Origin: Rhodoferax sp. AJA081-3 | GTDB taxonomy: Bacteria > Pseudomonadota > Gammaproteobacteria > Burkholderiales > Burkholderiaceae_C | DNA length: 64,000 nucleotides | Assembly (NCBI RefSeq): GCF_017798165.1 | Contig: NZ_CP059068.1 | Location: 1,922,001 to 1,986,000, forward strand | Direction of reading: 5' to 3' | Shown here: positions 17,427 through 26,319 of the stretch, piece by piece | Numbering within the stretch: the first letter of the stretch is position 1 | Layout of the letters: every line of letters starts with the position of its first letter | Notes under the pieces: model-generated | What the model was told of the DNA's origin: nothing | Databases searched by the model: none | Seen by the model: only the letters and a program-made list of their open reading frames with translations | Program-made: the position numbers and the translations under genes

Positions 17427-20400
17427 GGTCTTCGCTGTCCAAGTCTTTCAGATCGTTCAGGTCTTTTTGCAGTTGGGCCAGCATGGCCTCAAACTGGAAC
17501 TGCCGGGCCATGTCCCCCATCACCTGGGCAAAGCCGGCGCAGGCCGGATGTTCAGCGACGATGCTGGCCAGCTTGTTGGTGATGCCGCGGTAAAAGCCCA
17601 GGCGCACCAGCTCCTGCAGGGCCAATACATCGGCCCGTGGCGGCAGCGCCATGGCGGTGACTTCCGTGGCAGGGGTTGGTGTTGCGGGAGCGTCCTCCAC
17701 ACGGTCGGCCGTCTCCTGCCAGGTCAGGGCCAGCTTGCGCTCCAGCCAGTCCAGCAGCTCCGAATGGCGCACGGGTTTGACGATAAAGTCATCCGGCTCT
17801 ATGCCCAGCACATTGTTGACACCGCGGTCAAAGGCATTGGCCGACACAATGGCCACCTGCGGCTGGTGGCCGTCCAACGCGCGGATGCGGCGCAGCGTCT
17901 CCCAGCCGTCAATGCCAGGCATGGCCAGGTCCATGAACACCACATCGGGGTCATAGCCCGCGGCCAGCAGGTCCAAACAATCATGCCCGCTGGCGGCCAC
18001 CCGCAGTACAAAACCCAAAGGCTCCAGCAGGCTGACCAGCAGGTCGCGGTCGGCCTCTTCGTTGTCCACCACCAGGATCTTGCGGCGCACACCGGCGTAA
18101 CCTTTGCGCGGCTGGCGCACGGCTTGGCTCAGGCGCTCCAGGCTGTGGCCAGATTGCACATGCAGCTCGGGCAGGAACAGGCGCACCTTGAAAACCGAGC
18201 CCTGGCCCAGCACACTACTGGCGGTCAGCTCACCACCCATCAGATCGGTCAGCATCTTGGCAATGGTCAGGCCCAGGCCCGAACCCGTGGCACCCACGGC
18301 CACGCTGGTGGCGCGGGCAAAGGGGTCGAAGATGTATTCCAGCTCCTGCGGGTGCATGCCGGGGCCGGTGTCATGCACCTCCACCTGCGCCATCTCGCGC
18401 GCGTAACGCAAGCGGAAGGTGACACTGCCCTGTTGTGTGAACTTGATGGCATTGCCCAGCAGGTTGATGATGATTTGGCGCACGCGCTTTTCATCGGCCT
18501 TGACCCACTCGGGTATGGCGCCTTGCACTTCGAAGCGGAAGGCCAGTCCCCGGGCCGCCGCCTGCAGTTCAAACAGGCTGGCGATCTCGTGCATGCCATT
18601 GGCAAACTGCATGGGCTTGGCACTGAGTGTCAACTTGCCGGCCTCGATCTGCGCCATGTCCAGCGTGCCTTCGATCAGCGAGAGCAAATGTTCTCCGCCG
18701 CGCTTGATAACGCTGACCGCCTGCATGCGGTGCGGCGGTATGGACGCGTCTTCGCCCATCAGCTGCGCGTAACCCAGGATGCTGTTGAGCGGCGTGCGCA
18801 GCTCGTGGCTGATGGCGCTGATGTAGCGGCTCTTGGCCTGGTTGGCCTGCTGGGCCTGTTGCTTGGCCCGCTCGGCCAGCGCCGTGGCGGCCTGCAGGGC
18901 CTCGTCGGTCTGGCGGTGGGACTCTATCTCTTGCATCAGCAAGTGGGTCTGGCGGTTGGACTCTTCCTGTGCCACCTGGCGGCTCTTGTGCGCCAGCACC
19001 AGCCACCAGGCCACGATGCCGCCCATCAGCAGCAGTGCCATATAGGCCTTGAAGAAGCCGGATCGCAGGGCATCTTGCAAGGCAGCGTTGACACCCGTTG
19101 CCTCGTTGAGGCTGGACAACTCTTGGCGGTAGAACATGCCAAACACCGTGGCCAGTAGTGGAACGATGATGAGCATCAGCAATATGAAGTGCCCCACGCC
19201 GGTATCCAGATATGGCCAGGCCCGTTTGGGCAACAGCCAGCGCAAGGCCGCAGACCATTGCGCGGACAGACTGGCGTGTGGTTTGCACAGATCACCACAG
19301 CGTGCATCCAGGGTGCAGCACAGGGAGCAGATGGCGCCGCGGTAGGCGGGACAGTGGGCCATGTCCGGGCTTTCGTATTCACGCTCGCAGATGACGCAGC
19401 GTTGCATGCGTGTCTTATCTTCTTTCGCTGGAGCCTGGGCGCCCACACGTTTTGCTCCGTGTCCCCCGACCGCTGCGCGGTCTCCTCCTTTACCTGCGCA
19501 AAACGCATGGTCGCCCAGGCTCCCGGTGCTCGTTCTGGCTATGTAATAACGGCCCTTCGTAGCCCACGCTAAGACAGGCGCGGTCACGAATGCCGTCACC
19601 AGCGCCACTACCGCAGAGAACGCCTTGGCATCGGCCCCAAACAGACCCAAATACGCCATCACCGACAAGGCTGAAGCCAGCGCCATCGACCCCACGCCCA
19701 CCGGGTTGATGTCATACAAATGCGCGCGTTTGAATTCGATGCCCTTAGGGCTCAGGCCCAGCGGCTTGTTGATAACCAGATCGGCCACCACGGTCATGAT
19801 CCAGGCGATGGCGATGTTGGAATACAGCCCCAGCACATCGCCCAGCGCGTGGAACACGTTCATCTCCATCAGCATGAAGGCGATCAGTGTGTTGAACACC
19901 ACCCACACCACGCGCCCCGGGTGGCTGTGGGTCAGGCGCGAGAAAAAGTTACTCCAAGCCAGTGAACCCGCATAGGCATTGGTGACATTGATCTTGAGCT
20001 GCGACACGACGACAAACACCGCAGTGGCCGCCACCGCCCATTGCAGCGAGGTAAACACATACTCATAGGCCGCCAGGTACATCTGGTTGGGGTCAACTGC
20101 GCGGTCGGTCGGCACGCTATGTGTGATGGCCAGGTAGGCCAGGCAGGCACCGCCCAGCATCTTGGCCACACCCAACACCACCCATCCCGGCCCGCCCAAC
20201 ATCACACACAACCACCAGCGCCTACGGTTTTGTGCGGTCTGCGCCGGCATAAAGCGCAGGTAGTCGGCCTGCTCGCCCATCTGCGTGATCAGCGCAATGC
20301 CTACGGTCAATGCAGCACCAAACAAGTGCAGATTAAAAACCCCACCCACGCCAAAATCACCACCATAGTGCGTAATGCCCTCAAATGCAGCGGGATTTCG

Positions 20401-21018
20401 CACCAACACAAAGCCAAACGGCAAGAACAGCATCAAGAGCCACAGCGGCTGCGTCCAGACCTGCAGCCGGCTGATGACCGACACGCCGTGTGTCACGAGC
20501 GGAATCACGACCAGGGAGCAGATCAAATAGCCCCAACTGGGCGGAATGTCCAGCGCCAGTTCCAGCGCATAGGCCATGATGGCCGCCTCCAGCGCGAAGA
20601 AGATGAAGGTGAAGGTGGCGTAGATCAGCGAGGTGATGGTGGAGCCGATGTAGCCAAAACCGGCGCCGCGGGTGAGCAAATCCATGTCCACGCCGTACCG
20701 CGAGGCGTAGACGCTGATGGGCAGCCCGGCCAGGAAGATCACGATACCGGTCACCAGGATGGCCCAGAAGGCGTTCACAAACCCGTATTGCACCAGCAGC
20801 GTGGCGCCAACCGCTTCCAGCACCAGGAAGGATGCAGCGCCAAAGGCGGTGTTGGCCACCCGCCACTCGGACCATTTGCGAAATCGCTGCGGCGTGAAGC
20901 GCAGTGCGTAGTCTTCCATGGTCTCGCTAGCGACCCAGTTGTTGTAGTCGCGGCGGATCTTGACGACCCGCTGCAACGGGGCAGTGGGTGCTGGGGGCAG
21001 ATCGGGTACGGGTTGCAC
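17413..21018 (-). CDS. NCS1-type permease / histidine kinase / receiver hybrid protein
   Basis: A single 1201-residue frame. Residues about 25-490 form a complete multi-spanning transporter of the nucleobase:cation symporter-1 type (ETMEDYALRFTPQRFRKWSEW, then about 12 membrane segments). A linker at about 499-530 is encoded by an inserted palindromic repeat. Met538 opens a Cys-rich segment (CVICEREYESPDMAHC, ICSLCC, RCGDLC) that could bind metal. Two more membrane segments, a coiled coil, a HisKA domain with SHELRTPLN (His738), a HATPase domain (NLLGNAIKFT, GSGLGLTIAK) and a receiver with Asp1030 (FMDLAMPG) follow. NCS1 proteins carry purines, cytosine or allantoin; fused to a kinase it is probably a nutrient sensor. 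The neighbouring urease operon fits nitrogen sensing, which is inference. An internal start at Met538 is possible. Confidence 0.85.
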   Translation of the reverse strand: MQPVPDLPPAPTAPLQRVVKIRRDYNNWVASETMEDYALRFTPQRFRKWSEWRVANTAFGAASFLVLEAVGATLLVQYGFVNAFWAILVTGIVIFLAGLPISVYASRYGVDMDLLTRGAGFGYIGSTITSLIYATFTFIFFALEAAIMAYALELALDIPPSWGYLICSLVVIPLVTHGVSVISRLQVWTQPLWLLMLFLPFGFVLVRNPAAFEGITHYGGDFGVGGVFNLHLFGAALTVGIALITQMGEQADYLRFMPAQTAQNRRRWWLCVMLGGPGWVVLGVAKMLGGACLAYLAITHSVPTDRAVDPNQMYLAAYEYVFTSLQWAVAATAVFVVVSQLKINVTNAYAGSLAWSNFFSRLTHSHPGRVVWVVFNTLIAFMLMEMNVFHALGDVLGLYSNIAIAWIMTVVADLVINKPLGLSPKGIEFKRAHLYDINPVGVGSMALASALSVMAYLGLFGADAKAFSAVVALVTAFVTAPVLAWATKGRYYIARTSTGSLGDHAFCAGKGGDRAAVGGHGAKRVGAQAPAKEDKTRMQRCVICEREYESPDMAHCPAYRGAICSLCCTLDARCGDLCKPHASLSAQWSAALRWLLPKRAWPYLDTGVGHFILLMLIIVPLLATVFGMFYRQELSSLNEATGVNAALQDALRSGFFKAYMALLLMGGIVAWWLVLAHKSRQVAQEESNRQTHLLMQEIESHRQTDEALQAATALAERAKQQAQQANQAKSRYISAISHELRTPLNSILGYAQLMGEDASIPPHRMQAVSVIKRGGEHLLSLIEGTLDMAQIEAGKLTLSAKPMQFANGMHEIASLFELQAAARGLAFRFEVQGAIPEWVKADEKRVRQIIINLLGNAIKFTQQGSVTFRLRYAREMAQVEVHDTGPGMHPQELEYIFDPFARATSVAVGATGSGLGLTIAKMLTDLMGGELTASSVLGQGSVFKVRLFLPELHVQSGHSLERLSQAVRQPRKGYAGVRRKILVVDNEEADRDLLVSLLEPLGFVLRVAASGHDCLDLLAAGYDPDVVFMDLAMPGIDGWETLRRIRALDGHQPQVAIVSANAFDRGVNNVLGIEPDDFIVKPVRHSELLDWLERKLALTWQETADRVEDAPATPTPATEVTAMALPPRADVLALQELVRLGFYRGITNKLASIVAEHPACAGFAQVMGDMARQFQFEAMLAQLQKDLNDLKDLDSEDHDAF
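19431..19522 (-). repeat. Covarying palindromic element, copy A (inside coding sequence)
   Basis: Arms GAGCCTGGGCG and CGCCCAGGCTC pair, as do CGTTTTGC and GCAAAACG, separated by a small internal loop. Central boxes on the minus strand are GCAGGTAAAGGAGGAG and GGGGGACACGGAGC, around the hairpin GACCGC/GCGGTC. It is read in frame as residues about 499-530 of the permease-kinase protein. Confidence 0.85.
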
Positions 21019-21056
21019 GCAGGCATGGTGCAGATTTCATGCCACGGTAGTTGTGT

Positions 21057-21142
21057 ATCAGTTGGGCAGCGGGTTTTGCTCCGTGTCCCCCGGCCTTCGG
21101 CCTCCTCCTTTACCTGCGCAAAACCCACTACCCGACTGATAC
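21057..21142 (-). repeat. Covarying palindromic element, copy B
   Basis: Arms begin TATCAGTTGGGCAG and end CTACCCGACTGATA, pairing with two or three G-U type differences. Same central boxes as copy A on the minus strand, with inner hairpin GGCC/GGCC. It lies 38 bp upstream of the permease-kinase start and about 75 bp from copy C in the opposite orientation. Confidence 0.85.
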
Positions 21143-21217
21143 CGCGCGACTGGTTGGGCACGCATCGGACGCAAAACTCCCTAGGTATTTACTGTTGCGA
21201 GCAAAGACTCCAGCGGC

Positions 21218-21304
21218 GGGCATTGGGTGGCTGTTCTGCGCAGGTAAAAGGAGGAGCCCGCACAGCGGGCGGGGGACACGGAGCAGAACAGCCACCCAAT
21301 GCCC
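21218..21304 (+). repeat. Covarying palindromic element, copy C
   Basis: A perfect 22-bp stem (21218-21239 with 21283-21304; arm starts GGGCATTGGGTGGCTG). Boxes GCAGGTAAAAGGAGGAG and GGGGGACACGGAGC on the plus strand, inner hairpin GCCCGC/GCGGGC. It lies about 115 bp upstream of ureA and would fold in a ureA leader if transcription starts before it. Confidence 0.88.
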
Positions 21305-21417
21305 ACTGCGGGCGCATACCAACAGGCATCCGGCATTTGGCGTACACGGCCAACTTGCAGGGCACGGATATTGCCTAATAATCCCAAAGACCTCTGCCAA
21401 CCAACTGAGAGCGAGAC

Positions 21418-21720
21418 ATGGAACTCACCCCCCGCGAGAAAGACAAACTGCTGCTCTTCACCGCCGCCCTGCTGGCCGAACGGCGTAAGGCGCGCGGGCT
21501 CAAGCTCAACTACCCCGAAGCCATGGCCCTGATCAGCGCCGCCGTCATGGAAGGCGCCCGCGACGGCAAGACCGTCGCCCAGCTGATGAGCGAAGGCCGC
21601 ACCGTACTGACCCGCGACGACGTCATGGAAGGCATTGCCGAGATGATCCCCGACATTCAGGTCGAAGCCAGCTTCCCCGACGGCACGAAACTGGTCACTG
21701 TGCACCAGCCCATTGTTTAA
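21418..21720 (+). CDS. ureA: Urease gamma subunit
   Basis: 100 residues, the full length for Ure[48 protein letters not shown], and the C-terminal [11 protein letters not shown]. It is the smallest structural subunit of urease, the nickel enzyme that hydrolyses urea to ammonia and carbamate. First gene of the urease operon; GAGAGCGAG precedes the ATG as ribosome site. The gene normally found just upstream, ureD, is missing; instead two palindromic repeats and a divergent kinase lie there. Confidence 0.97.
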   Translation: MELTPREKDKLLLFTAALLAERRKARGLKLNYPEAMALISAAVMEGARDGKTVAQLMSEGRTVLTRDDVMEGIAEMIPDIQVEASFPDGTKLVTVHQPIV

Positions 21721-21752
21721 GACCTGCTCCCTTCCCTCTGGAGAAAACTCTC

Positions 21753-21947
21753 ATGCGAAACCCAGTTTTAAACGCTACGCTTTCCATAGCTGTGTATGCA
21801 GTATCCGCGGGGGCTAGCGCCGTATTTGCCCATGATGGTCATGGTCTGGGCGGTGGTGCCCACTGGCATGCCACTGATGTGTGGGGCTTTGTGGTGGTGA
21901 GCGCCTTGTCTGCACTGGCGGTGTGGATCTCGCGCAAAGGAAAGTGA
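21753..21947 (+). CDS. Small membrane/exported protein between ureA and ureB
   Basis: 64 residues with an N-terminal hydrophobic segment ending near AVFAHDG, a His-rich [16 protein letters not shown] stretch and a second hydrophobic segment before a basic tail (WISRKGK). Small proteins of this layout occur between ureA and ureB in some betaproteobacteria; function unknown, and metal handling is only a guess from the histidines. Residues about 8-23 are encoded by a copy of the dispersed TAGCCCCCG motif, so part of the signal region may be repeat-derived. SD-like CTCTGGAGAAAA precedes the ATG. Confidence 0.7.
   Translation: MRNPVLNATLSIAVYAVSAGASAVFAHDGHGLGGGAHWHATDVWGFVVVSALSALAVWISRKGK
21774..21817 (-). 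repeat. Dispersed TAGCCCCCG motif, copy 3
   Basis: Minus strand reads CTAGCCCCCGCGGATACTG, then CAGCTATGG and GCGTAGCG. It lies inside the small ORF between ureA and ureB. Confidence 0.55.
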
Positions 21948-21954
21948 GCAAGCC

Positions 21955-22266
21955 ATGATCCCCGGTGAAATCCTTTGTGACGACAACAGCCCCGAACACG
22001 TGCTCAACGCAGGCCGGCGCACCGCCACATTGGTTGTGCAGAACACAGCCGACCGCCCCATACAGGTGGGCTCGCACTACCACTTTGCCGAGACCAATGG
22101 CGCCCTGGGCTTTGACCGGGCTGCAGCGCAGGGCATGCGCCTGAACATCGCGTCGGGTTCGGCTGTGCGCTTTGAGCCCGGTCAGCAACGCACCGTGGAA
22201 CTGGTGGACTTCGGCGGAGATCGCATCGTCTACGGCTTTCGTGGCTTAACGCAAGGAAAACTCTGA
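21955..22266 (+). CDS. ureB: Urease beta subunit
   Basis: 103 residues, normal length: [40 protein letters not shown], and [19 protein letters not shown] at the end. UreB packs with UreA and UreC in the apo-urease trimer. It starts 7 bp after the small ORF and ends 2 bp before ureC, so the structural genes are translated in close succession. Confidence 0.97.
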   Translation: MIPGEILCDDNSPEHVLNAGRRTATLVVQNTADRPIQVGSHYHFAETNGALGFDRAAAQGMRLNIASGSAVRFEPGQQRTVELVDFGGDRIVYGFRGLTQGKL

Positions 22267-22268
22267 CT

Positions 22269-23987
22269 ATGGCAACGATTGGACGCCGCGCCTATGCGGA
22301 GATTTTCGGCCCCACGGTGGGTGACCGCGTGCGGTTGGCCGACACCGGACTGCTGATCGAGGTGGAGAAGGACTACACACTGGCCGCGGGCAGCTACGGC
22401 GAAGAAGTCAAATTCGGCGGTGGCAAGACCATACGCGATGGCATGGCGCAATCGCAGCGCACCCGTGCCGAGGGTGCCGTGGACTGCGTGATGACCAATG
22501 CGCTGATCCTGGACCACTGGGGCATCGTCAAGGCCGACATTGGCCTAAAGGGCGGGCGCATTGTCGCCATCGGCAAGGCTGGTAATCCGGACACGCAGCC
22601 GGGCGTGGACATCATCATCGGGCCTGGCACCGAGATCATCAGTTGCGAAGGTAACATCGTCACCGCGGGCGGCATCGACAGCCACATACACTTCATCTGC
22701 CCCCAGCAGATCGAAGAAGCCGCAGCCAGCGGTGTGACCACCATGCTGGGCGGCGGCACCGGCCCTGCCACTGGCACGTTTGCCACCACGTGCACGCCCG
22801 GTCCTTGGAATATTGAGCGCATGCTGCAGGCAGCCGATGCCTTCGCCATGAACCTTGGATTTCTGGGCAAGGGCAACGCCAGCCTGCCGGCGGCGCTGCA
22901 TGAGCAGATCAGCGCCGGAGTCATCGGCCTCAAGCTGCACGAAGACTGGGGCACCACACCCAGCGCCATCAGCAACTGCCTGGACGTGGCCGATGCAACG
23001 GACACGCAGGTCGCCATCCACTCTGACACGCTGAACGAATCCGGCTTTGTGGAAGACACCATTGCCGCCACCAAGGGTAGAGGCCTGTGCGCCTTCCACA
23101 CCGAAGGTGCGGGCGGTGGCCACGCGCCCGACATCCTGCGCGTCGTGGGGCACGACAATTTTTTGCCCAGCTCCACCAACCCCACCATGCCCTACACGGT
23201 GAACACGCTGGACGAGCATGTGGACATGCTGATGGTCTGCCACCACCTGGACGCGGGCATTGCCGAAGACCTGGCCTTTGCCGAAAGCCGCATCCGCAAG
23301 GAGACCATTGCCGCCGAAGACATCCTGCACGACCTGGGCGCCATCAGCATGATGAGCAGCGACAGCCAGGCCATGGGCCGCGTGGGTGAGGTCATCATCC
23401 GCACCTGGCAGACGGCGCACAAGATGAAGGCTCAGCGCGGGCCGCTGCCCGAAGACAACGCCCGCAACGACAACTTCCGCGCCAAACGGTATATCGCCAA
23501 GTACACGATCAACCCCGCCATTGCGCATGGCATCAGCCACGAGGTGGGCAGTATCGAAGTGGGCAAGTGGGCCGATCTGGTGGTGTGGAAGCCCGCCTTC
23601 TTCGGCGTCAAGCCCGCGCTGATTCTCAAGGGCGGCTTCATCTCCATGGCGGCTATGGGCGACCCCAATGCATCCATTCCCACCCCGCAGCCGGTGCACT
23701 ACCGTCCCATGTTTGGTTCTTTTGGCGGCGCGTTGTCGCGCGGCTCGTTGACCTTTGTGTCGCAGGCGGGATTACACGCCGGCATCAAGGAGAACTTTGG
23801 CTTGGCCAAGACACTGAGCGCGGTGAAAAATATCCGCGGCGTACGTAAGCAGCACATGGTGCACAACAGCTATCTGCCAGTGATGGAGATCGATGCGCAG
23901 ACCTACAGCGTGCGGGCGGATGGGCAGTTACTGACGTGTGAGCCTGCGGTCAGCTTGCCGATGGCGCAGCGATACTTTTTGTTTTGA
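22269..23987 (+). CDS. ureC: Urease alpha (catalytic) subunit
   Basis: 572 residues, full length. The dinickel site is intact: SHIHFICP (His-x-His), the Lys of [12 protein letters not shown] that becomes carbamylated, [12 protein letters not shown], and the mobile-flap MVCHHLD with the active-site Cys and His. The C-terminal [12 protein letters not shown] is the family ending. It hydrolyses urea in the cytoplasm after nickel loading by the accessory proteins. A roughly 300-bp gap with an antisense small gene separates it from ureE. Confidence 0.98.
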   Translation: MATIGRRAYAEIFGPTVGDRVRLADTGLLIEVEKDYTLAAGSYGEEVKFGGGKTIRDGMAQSQRTRAEGAVDCVMTNALILDHWGIVKADIGLKGGRIVAIGKAGNPDTQPGVDIIIGPGTEIISCEGNIVTAGGIDSHIHFICPQQIEEAAASGVTTMLGGGTGPATGTFATTCTPGPWNIERMLQAADAFAMNLGFLGKGNASLPAALHEQISAGVIGLKLHEDWGTTPSAISNCLDVADATDTQVAIHSDTLNESGFVEDTIAATKGRGLCAFHTEGAGGGHAPDILRVVGHDNFLPSSTNPTMPYTVNTLDEHVDMLMVCHHLDAGIAEDLAFAESRIRKETIAAEDILHDLGAISMMSSDSQAMGRVGEVIIRTWQTAHKMKAQRGPLPEDNARNDNFRAKRYIAKYTINPAIAHGISHEVGSIEVGKWADLVVWKPAFFGVKPALILKGGFISMAAMGDPNASIPTPQPVHYRPMFGSFGGALSRGSLTFVSQAGLHAGIKENFGLAKTLSAVKNIRGVRKQHMVHNSYLPVMEIDAQTYSVRADGQLLTCEPAVSLPMAQRYFLF

Positions 23988-24009
23988 ACGGGTTCCCGCT
24001 GGCGCAGAA

Positions 24010-24189
24010 CTATTGCGAAGATGAATCCGTCGTAGCAGTATTCGGATCAACCGTTGTCAGCGTGAAGCCGTTGGTCGTTTCCATCAAAAACACGGTGCCG
24101 TCTTTCGCATCCTTGAAAATGGGAAGAATGTCATTGGGGAGGATGACGCCCAAGCCGTCGCCGATCTCGACTATCTCTAAACTTCTCAT
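24010..24189 (-). CDS. Tiny AbrB/MazE-like antitoxin gene, antisense in the urease operon
   Basis: Translating the minus strand from ATG at 24189 to TAG at 24010 gives 59 residues starting MRSLEIVEIGDGLGVILPND and continuing DGTVFLMETTNGFTLTTVDP. This follows the swapped-hairpin AbrB/MazE fold (typical relatives read VKIGNSLGVTLPKEVL, GDTLYLTETPDGYRLTPYDP). Family members are usually about 75-85 residues; this one ends early with a Ser-rich tail, so the C-terminal toxin-binding part is absent. No toxin gene lies beside it. It sits in the ureC-ureE gap on the opposite strand and is either a relic or a solo DNA-binding protein. Confidence 0.72.
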   Translation of the reverse strand: MRSLEIVEIGDGLGVILPNDILPIFKDAKDGTVFLMETTNGFTLTTVDPNTATTDSSSQ

Positions 24190-24286
24190 GGTGAACTTTC
24201 AAGGTGCCCAGGAAGAGTATTCTCAGTCCTTATCCCTTCGATGACAACAAGCGAAACCCGCTCCTGCCCTCACTACTTACTAGAAG

Positions 24287-24922
24287 ATGCTGACTGTCAA
24301 CAAACTCTTGCCCCAAGCCCAAGGGCTCGCCCCCGTCCTGCTGAAACGCGCCGCCACCGTCGAACTGGACTGGGACGTCCGCCAGAAAAGCCGCTTTGAC
24401 GCCACCGATTCCACCGGTCGCCAGATCGGCGTGTTTCTGCCGCGCGGCACCGCCGTGCGGGGCGGTGATGTGCTGGTGGCGGAGGATGGTTCGTTGATCA
24501 AGGTGATCGCTGCGCCCCAGGCGGTGCTGAAGATCACGCATTGCACGGAGCACGGCTCGCCCTACGACCTGATCCGCGCGGCCTACCACCTGGGCAACCG
24601 GCATGTGCCGATTGAGCTCAAGCCCGACCACCTGAAGATTGAACCGGACCACGTGCTGGCCGACATGCTGCGCGCCATGCACCTGATCGTGCACGCGGTG
24701 GACGAAGCCTTCGAGCCGGAAAATGGCGCATATGCTGCAGGAGGACACGCTCACACGGGCCACAGCCATGGCCACCATGGGCATGAACATGGGCACGACC
24801 ACGCCCACGCAGAAGCGGACAAACCCACGGCCAGCAAAAAGCTCGCATCGATCCCGATTGCAACGGCTGCGGCCAAGCCCCACGTGCACGGCCCGGGCTG
24901 CGGCCACGATCACAACCACTAG
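24287..24922 (+). CDS. ureE: Urease accessory nickel metallochaperone UreE
   Basis: 211 residues. The N-terminal peptide-binding domain and the metal-binding domain (KITHCTEHGSPYDLIRAAYHLGNRHVPIEL) are present, followed by a long His-rich tail (HAHTGHSHGHHGHEHGHDHAH and a final GPGCGHDHNH). The tail binds several nickel ions, and UreE hands nickel to UreG and the urease apoenzyme. The ATG at 24287 lacks a strong ribosome site; the gene is separated from ureC by the antisense small gene. Confidence 0.95.
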   Translation: MLTVNKLLPQAQGLAPVLLKRAATVELDWDVRQKSRFDATDSTGRQIGVFLPRGTAVRGGDVLVAEDGSLIKVIAAPQAVLKITHCTEHGSPYDLIRAAYHLGNRHVPIELKPDHLKIEPDHVLADMLRAMHLIVHAVDEAFEPENGAYAAGGHAHTGHSHGHHGHEHGHDHAHAEADKPTASKKLASIPIATAAAKPHVHGPGCGHDHNH

Positions 24923-24940
24923 CCAGGGCGCGCGCAGTAC

Positions 24941-25618
24941 ATGCTCGACTCCAGCCTGATGCAGCTGATGTGGCTGGCCTCACCGGCCCTGCCCATTGGC
25001 GGCTTCTCGTATTCGGAATGCCTGGAAGCTGCAGTAGACACGGCGCGCGCCGCTACGGAAGCTGATGCATCAGTCTGGCTGGTCGACCAATTGCACCTGA
25101 GCCTGAGCCGCTCCGACCTGCCCGCCGTAGCGCAGGCTATCAGCGCCTGGCGTGCCGACGACTATACCCGCATAGCCACGCTGAATGCCTGGGTGCTGCA
25201 AACCCGTGAGAGCAGCGAGCTGCGCCAGCAGACGGAGCAAATGGGCCGCAGTCTGCTGGATTGGCTGCGCAACCACACCACCGCCACACCGGACCAGATT
25301 GCTGTGTTGGCCACGCAGCAACCCACCTACCCCGTGGCCTTCGCACTCGCAGCCAGCGCCACACAAGCACCGCTACGCAACTGCCTGCTGGCCTATGCCT
25401 TTGGCTGGGCGGAGAACATGACACAGGCCGCGATCAAGTCCGTGCCGCTGGGCCAGAGCGCCGGTCAACGCATCCTCTCCGCGCTCACCGCCGAGATACC
25501 CGCTGCGATTGACCACGCACTCACCGTCACCGATGACACCCGCCAGGCCTTCTCCCCCATGCTGGCCATACTGAGCAGCCAGCACGAGATACAGTACTCA
25601 AGGCTTTTCAGGTCCTAG
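24941..25618 (+). CDS. ureF: Urease accessory protein UreF
   Basis: 225 residues, all-helical, with the UreF signature [21 protein letters not shown] at the N-terminus and [14 protein letters not shown] plus [14 protein letters not shown] at the end. UreF acts with UreD and UreG in the nickel-insertion complex as regulator of the UreG GTPase. Its TAG stop is supplied by a copy of the dispersed TAGCCCCCG motif. Confidence 0.95.
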   Translation: MLDSSLMQLMWLASPALPIGGFSYSECLEAAVDTARAATEADASVWLVDQLHLSLSRSDLPAVAQAISAWRADDYTRIATLNAWVLQTRESSELRQQTEQMGRSLLDWLRNHTTATPDQIAVLATQQPTYPVAFALAASATQAPLRNCLLAYAFGWAENMTQAAIKSVPLGQSAGQRILSALTAEIPAAIDHALTVTDDTRQAFSPMLAILSSQHEIQYSRLFRS

Positions 25619-25660
25619 CCCCCGTGAAATATAGCGATAACGCTTCACTTTTTATAGCAT
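25615..25660 (+). repeat. Dispersed TAGCCCCCG motif, copy 4
   Basis: CTAGCCCCCGTGAAATATAG followed by CGATAACGC and TTTTTATAGCAT. It spans the ureF-ureG junction, provides the ureF stop codon and ends 3 bp before the ureG start. Confidence 0.7.
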
Positions 25661-25662
25661 TT

Positions 25663-26316
25663 ATGTCCACACTGCACCACATCGCCAACCGCACCAAAAC
25701 CCTGCCACCCCTGCGTGTGGGCATAGGCGGCCCCGTGGGCTCGGGCAAAACCACGCTGCTGGAAATGTTGTGCAAGGCCATGCGCGAACAGTACGACCTG
25801 GTCGCCATCACCAACGACATCTACACCAAGGAAGACCAGCGCATCCTGACCGTCAGCGGCGCGCTGCCGGCCGAGCGCATCATGGGGGTGGAGACCGGTG
25901 GCTGCCCGCACACCGCCATCCGCGAAGACGCGTCCATCAACCTGGAGGCCATTGACCGCATGCTGGTGGAGTTCCCCAATGCCGACATCGTCTTTATTGA
26001 AAGCGGTGGCGACAACCTAGCCGCCACCTTCAGCCCCGAACTCTCAGACCTGACGATCTACGTCATCGACGTGGCGGCCGGCGAAAAGATCCCGCGCAAG
26101 GGTGGCCCCGGCATCACCAAGAGTGATATGTTTGTCATCAACAAGACCGACCTGGCCCCCCACGTGGGCGCCGATCTGGCGGTAATGGAGGCCGACACCA
26201 TCCGCATGCGCACCACACCCAAAGGACTCAAGCCTTTTGTGATGACCAACCTGAAGACGCAGACGGGATTGAAAGAGGTGATTGCCTTTATTGAAACCAA
26301 AGGCATGTTGGCTTAG
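25663..26316 (+). CDS. ureG: Urease accessory GTPase UreG
   Basis: The ATG at 25663 ([12 protein letters not shown]) matches the usual UreG start, giving 217 residues; the in-frame extension upstream reads through the repeat and is disregarded. P-loop [15 protein letters not shown], metal-binding CPH in [13 protein letters not shown], the [15 protein letters not shown] switch and [13 protein letters not shown] guanine-recognition motif are all present. UreG uses GTP hydrolysis to drive nickel insertion into urease. The start codon lies directly behind the repeat, so the ribosome site is inside or absent. Confidence 0.96.
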   Translation: MSTLHHIANRTKTLPPLRVGIGGPVGSGKTTLLEMLCKAMREQYDLVAITNDIYTKEDQRILTVSGALPAERIMGVETGGCPHTAIREDASINLEAIDRMLVEFPNADIVFIESGGDNLAATFSPELSDLTIYVIDVAAGEKIPRKGGPGITKSDMFVINKTDLAPHVGADLAVMEADTIRMRTTPKGLKPFVMTNLKTQTGLKEVIAFIETKGMLA

Positions 26317-26319
26317 GCG

